A DNA stretch of 9,023 bases, from positions 1-9,023 of the forward strand of contig JBOGGN010000332.1 of assembly GCA_050744165.1 (NCBI GenBank). Direction: 5' to 3'. This document shows, piece after piece, positions 6,653 through 9,023 of this stretch. Position 1 is the stretch's first letter, and each line of letters opens with the position of its first letter. The DNA is from JBOGGN01 sp050744165. Lineage in GTDB: Bacteria; Actinomycetota; Acidimicrobiia; Acidimicrobiales; Palsa-688. The position numbers and the translations under genes are program-made. The notes beneath the pieces are model-generated. The model did no database searches. It saw nothing but the letters and a program-made list of their open reading frames with translations, and had not been told where the DNA came from.

Positions 6653-7987
6653 ATGACCGACACCGCCAGCACGCTGGGCCGGCTCACTTACGAGGGCCAG
6701 CAGGAGCTGGCTCCGCGGGGCGACACCTCGGCCGAGGTCCTGCGAGAAGAGTCGGGTGCCGTGCTGCGGCTGGCCGAGGGCAACGTCGTCAATGCCGACG
6801 ACGTCGACTTCGAGGTCCGCGACGACGAAACCATGATCATCAACATGGGACCCCAGCACCCCTCGACCCACGGGGTGCTGCGGCTGATGCTGGAGTTGCA
6901 GGGTGAGACCGTGCTGCGCAGCAAGCCGGTCATCGGCTACCTCCACACCGGCATGGAAAAGACGGCGGAGGAGCTGATGTACATCCAGGGCTCCACCAAC
7001 GTGACCCGGATGGATTACCTGTCGCCCTTCTTCAACGAGCTGGCCTACTGCCTGGCGGTCGAGAAGCTGCTCGGCGTCGAGGTCCCGCCCCGGGCCACAT
7101 GGATCCGGATGCTCATGTGCGAGCTCAATCGGATCAGCTCCCACCTGGTGTCGATCGGCACCATGGGCACCGAGTTGGGCGCCACCACCGTCATGATCGT
7201 CGGGTTCCGGGAGCGTGAGCTGCTCCTGGCCTTCTTCGAGAAGGTCACCGGCCTCCGCATGAACCACAACTACTTCCGCCCGGGCGGCGTTGCCGCCGAC
7301 CTTCCCGACGGATGGCGGGACGATGTAGTCGCCATTTGCGACACCATGGACCGCCGCCTTGACCAGTACAACGCGCTGATCGCGGGCCAACCTTTGTTCC
7401 ACCAGCGCCTGGCTGGCGTCGGAGCCATCACGGCCGAGCAGGCCATCGCCCTGGGAGCCACGGGCCCGGTGCTGCGCTCGACCGGAGTCCCCACCGACCT
7501 GCGCCGCGACGAGCCCTACCTCACTTACGACGAGGTCGACTTCGACGTGATCGTGGGCAGCGCCGGCGATTGTTGGGACCGGTTCCTCATACGGCTAAGC
7601 GAGATGCGCGAGTCACTCCATATCGCCCGCCAGATCCTGGACCTGGTCCCTGCCGGGGACTACCGAGTGGCCGACCGCAAGGTCACCCCGCCACCACGAT
7701 CTCGCATCGACGAGTCGATGGAGGCGTTGATCCACCACTTCAAGCTGTTCACTGAGGGGCTGCGGGTGCCGGTAGGCGAGACCTACGTCCCCATCGAGTC
7801 GCCGCGCGGCGAGTTGGGCTGCTACCTGGTGTCGGAGGGTTCCAACAAGCCCTACCGGCTACATATCCGGGCCCCCAGCTTCAACAACCTGCAGAGCCTG
7901 CCCCCGATGCTGCGGGGCGGGCTCATCGCCGACGCCGTCCCGGTCATTGCCAGTATTGACCCGGTGATGGGAGACGTCGACCGCTAG
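6653..7987 (+). CDS. nuoD: NADH-quinone oxidoreductase subunit D (complex I)
   Basis: This 444-residue protein is the 49-kDa-type subunit of respiratory complex I, on the cytoplasmic peripheral arm where it helps form the quinone site. The core begins at MGPQHPSTHGVLRL (65-78) with the conserved quinone-site histidines H69 and H73; Y110 in ELMYIQG matches the conserved quinone-binding Tyr. Further family signatures are MDYLSPFFNELAY, RMLMCELNRISSHL, GLRMNHNYFRPGGVA, the ESPRGELGCYL stretch and the canonical end DPVMGDVDR. ATG 6653 is chosen over GTG 6596, which would overlap the kinase gene; neither has a ribosome-binding sequence, but a TANNNT box fits the ATG. The N-terminal extension of about 60 residues before the core is longer than in many homologs. 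It is oddly alone: a kinase lies upstream and a cell-wall enzyme downstream, not nuoC or nuoE. It looks intact and functional. Confidence 0.96.
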   Translation: MTDTASTLGRLTYEGQQELAPRGDTSAEVLREESGAVLRLAEGNVVNADDVDFEVRDDETMIINMGPQHPSTHGVLRLMLELQGETVLRSKPVIGYLHTGMEKTAEELMYIQGSTNVTRMDYLSPFFNELAYCLAVEKLLGVEVPPRATWIRMLMCELNRISSHLVSIGTMGTELGATTVMIVGFRERELLLAFFEKVTGLRMNHNYFRPGGVAADLPDGWRDDVVAICDTMDRRLDQYNALIAGQPLFHQRLAGVGAITAEQAIALGATGPVLRSTGVPTDLRRDEPYLTYDEVDFDVIVGSAGDCWDRFLIRLSEMRESLHIARQILDLVPAGDYRVADRKVTPPPRSRIDESMEALIHHFKLFTEGLRVPVGETYVPIESPRGELGCYLVSEGSNKPYRLHIRAPSFNNLQSLPPMLRGGLIADAVPVIASIDPVMGDVDR

Positions 7988-8023
7988 GTGCGGAGTTGCC
8001 TGGTGACTAGCCGGTCCTAGGTG

Positions 8024-8029
8024 TAGTTT
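8024..8029 (+). promoter_or_regulatory. Candidate -10 of a leaderless L,D-transpeptidase promoter
   Basis: TAGTTT fits TANNNT and ends 7 nt before GTG 8037. A TGGTGA hexamer (8001-8006) at 17-bp spacing is a poor -35. The GAAGG just before and into the GTG is too close to act as a Shine-Dalgarno, so leaderless initiation is more likely. Confidence 0.4.
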
Positions 8030-8036
8030 TCTGAAG

Positions 8037-8834
8037 GTGCGAGGGGCATTGGGAGGGGCAGGCCGCCTGCTTGTCGTTGCCGCGGTCGTCACCCTCGTCG
8101 TCTCCGCATGCGGCCAGACACTGACTACCTCCGAGGGGGTGGCGCCAGTCACGACGGTGGCGCCGTCAACTACCACGAGCACCACCGCTCCCCCACCGAA
8201 CCCCTGCCCTCAGCCAACGGCGCCCGCCGACGCCTTGACGGGCACCATGCTGGCCTCGCCGACCAGCTGGAACCTGCCCCTGTCGGCCAGTCCCGGCGGC
8301 CCCGTGACCACCAAGTGGACCGAGAACTGGGGCGGGCCCGCTACACGCCCGGTCCTGGCTGAGCAGAACGGTTGGGTCCAGGTCGCGTTGGAGACCCGGC
8401 CCAACGGCTCCAGCGCCTGGGTGCCGGCGACAGATGTCACCATGACGAGCACCACCATGAGCATCGTGGTGTCGATCTGCAATCGGAGCCTTACCTTGTT
8501 CGACGGCTCCAAAGCGACGTACACCGCCCAGGTGGGCGTCGGCGAACCACAGTGGCAGACACCGCAGGGGGGCACCTTCGTGGACTCCATCGTCGCCACA
8601 CCCAGCAGCCAGCTGTACATCTACGGGCCCACCGTGCTCATCCTGGGCCTGCACTCCGACGTGTTCACCACCTTCGACGGCGGCGACGGCACCGTCGCCA
8701 TCCACGGCTACCCCTCCGACCCCGGCTCCACCCTCGGTGTCATGTCATCCCACGGCTGCGTCCGGGCCAGCGCGACAACGATAAATATGATCAAGCAGGT
8801 GCCGGTGGGCACCCCGGTAAGCATCGTCACCTAG
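8037..8834 (+). CDS. Lipoprotein L,D-transpeptidase (YkuD domain) with SH3-like domain
   Basis: This 265-residue exported enzyme is predicted to form or modify 3-3 peptidoglycan cross-links, or attach proteins to the wall. An N-terminal signal peptide with hydrophobic core (about 11-22) ends in lipobox VSAC, giving lipidated C25. A Thr/Pro/Ser-rich linker (about 29-62) follows. Residues 65-132 look SH3-like, with VLAEQNGWVQVAL and NGSSAWVPATDV. The catalytic YkuD domain (about 140-265) has IHGYP (H223) and SSHGCVRAS with catalytic C241; H223 to S238 spacing of 15 fits the family motif HX(14-17)[ST]HGC. Additional cysteines at 57 and 148 could form a disulfide. The GTG start gives a complete signal peptide and sits 7 nt after a TANNNT box. 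It seems to be a single-gene unit, with hairpins just after its stop. The physiological acceptor is not readable from sequence. Confidence 0.93.
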   Translation: MRGALGGAGRLLVVAAVVTLVVSACGQTLTTSEGVAPVTTVAPSTTTSTTAPPPNPCPQPTAPADALTGTMLASPTSWNLPLSASPGGPVTTKWTENWGGPATRPVLAEQNGWVQVALETRPNGSSAWVPATDVTMTSTTMSIVVSICNRSLTLFDGSKATYTAQVGVGEPQWQTPQGGTFVDSIVATPSSQLYIYGPTVLILGLHSDVFTTFDGGDGTVAIHGYPSDPGSTLGVMSSHGCVRASATTINMIKQVPVGTPVSIVT

Positions 8835-8837
8835 CTG

Positions 8838-8858
8838 CTGCCGGATGGCACCCGGTAG
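8838..8858 (+). terminator. Small hairpin directly after the L,D-transpeptidase gene
   Basis: CTGCCGG (8838-8844) pairs with CCGGTAG (8852-8858), one G-T wobble, around a 7-nt loop, starting 4 nt after the stop codon. There is no U tract, as is common for high-GC actinobacterial terminators, so termination strength is uncertain. Confidence 0.4.
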
Positions 8859-8928
8859 ACATCGTTAGGGCTACCCCGACGGCCAGGGCGTCTTCGAGCC
8901 CAAGAGGCCATAACTTAACGGGGCTAAG

Positions 8929-8962
8929 ACAAGTGCAGGGCGTGATAGCGCCCCGCACTTGT
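8929..8962 (+). terminator. Strong 14-bp hairpin, probable terminator
   Basis: Bases 8929-8942 pair with 8949-8962 with one A-C mismatch (8937/8954) around the loop TGATAG. The outer arms are ACAAGTGC and GCACTTGT; the inner arms GGGCG and CGCCC. Only a broken T stretch follows (TTGTTG). It is the strongest inverted repeat I found in the window. It most likely ends transcription from the left or, being symmetric, also from the right. Confidence 0.6.
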
Positions 8963-9023
8963 TGCTGGGCCGCGGGCGGGGCCCGGACACCGTCCCGCGT
9001 GGTGGCATCACCCACCGCCCGCT

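Larger units (their letters stand above)
8835..9023. other. Non-coding right end
   Basis: This stretch holds the two hairpins above and a minor GGTG/CACC inverted repeat near 9001-9012. TAACTT (8911-8916) is -10-like but lacks a -35. A short minus-strand frame across it has no recognisable protein features. The next gene must start beyond the window. Confidence 0.6.

Noticed and set aside
6362..7402. 346-residue minus-strand frame opposite nuoD
   Set aside because: It lies antisense to a well-conserved gene and its residue make-up is that of a shadow frame.
8884..8962. tRNA-like look of GTCTTCGAGCCC followed by a hairpin
   Set aside because: The bases around TTCGA cannot form a proper T arm, and no acceptor stem or anticodon arm fits.
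8827..9015. 62-residue minus-strand frame at the right end
   Set aside because: It has no recognisable motif, spans a strong hairpin and overlaps the end of the transpeptidase gene.

Overview
The window is GC-rich and gene-dense. It reads as a chromosomal segment of a high-GC actinobacterium, possibly an Acidimicrobiia-like or other environmental lineage; this is an inference from base composition, protein flavour and probable leaderless promoters, not a proven placement. Eight genes are complete and one is cut by the left edge. I see no rRNA, tRNA, CRISPR array, transposase or integrase.

Layout: (1) 1-1715 (+) encodes a two-chain coenzyme-B12-dependent acyl-CoA mutase. The large catalytic chain lacks its N-terminus at the window edge and overlaps by 3 nt the small cobalamin-binding chain, whose first 30 residues are an unusual AAVSP repeat. 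(2) 1725-2225 (-) is a MarR-family repressor, convergent with the mutase and divergent from (3) 2325-4177 (+), a DrrA/DrrB-type ABC exporter whose ATPase and permease overlap by 4 nt. The 99-bp gap between marR and the exporter holds an AT-rich patch with a MarR-like palindrome (2283-2301) that lies on the candidate exporter -35. (4) 4315-6642 (+) is an OmpR-family response regulator followed directly by its sensor histidine kinase. (5) 6653-7987 (+) is a complete NuoD (complex I 49-kDa-type subunit) with no other nuo gene beside it. (6) 8037-8834 (+) is a predicted lipoprotein L,D-transpeptidase. (7) 8835-9023 has no convincing gene but contains hairpins, one of them strong.

How the genes may work together: the MarR-exporter unit looks like a self-contained drug or lipophile efflux module in which a ligand releases the repressor. 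The two-component pair next to it senses an unknown signal through a roughly 120-residue extracytoplasmic domain and may or may not control the exporter. The L,D-transpeptidase acts on peptidoglycan cross-links outside the membrane. The mutase and NuoD belong to central metabolism and respiration and seem to be neighbours only by position.

The most notable non-coding pattern is that marR, nuoD and the L,D-transpeptidase each have a TANNNT box ending exactly 7 nt before the chosen start codon, and the exporter has a near match (CAGGCT) at the same distance. This suggests leaderless transcription. I found no clear evidence for a wholly new biological system; the better leads are the marR/exporter operator, the isolated nuoD, the AAVSP repeat leader and the 8929-8962 hairpin.
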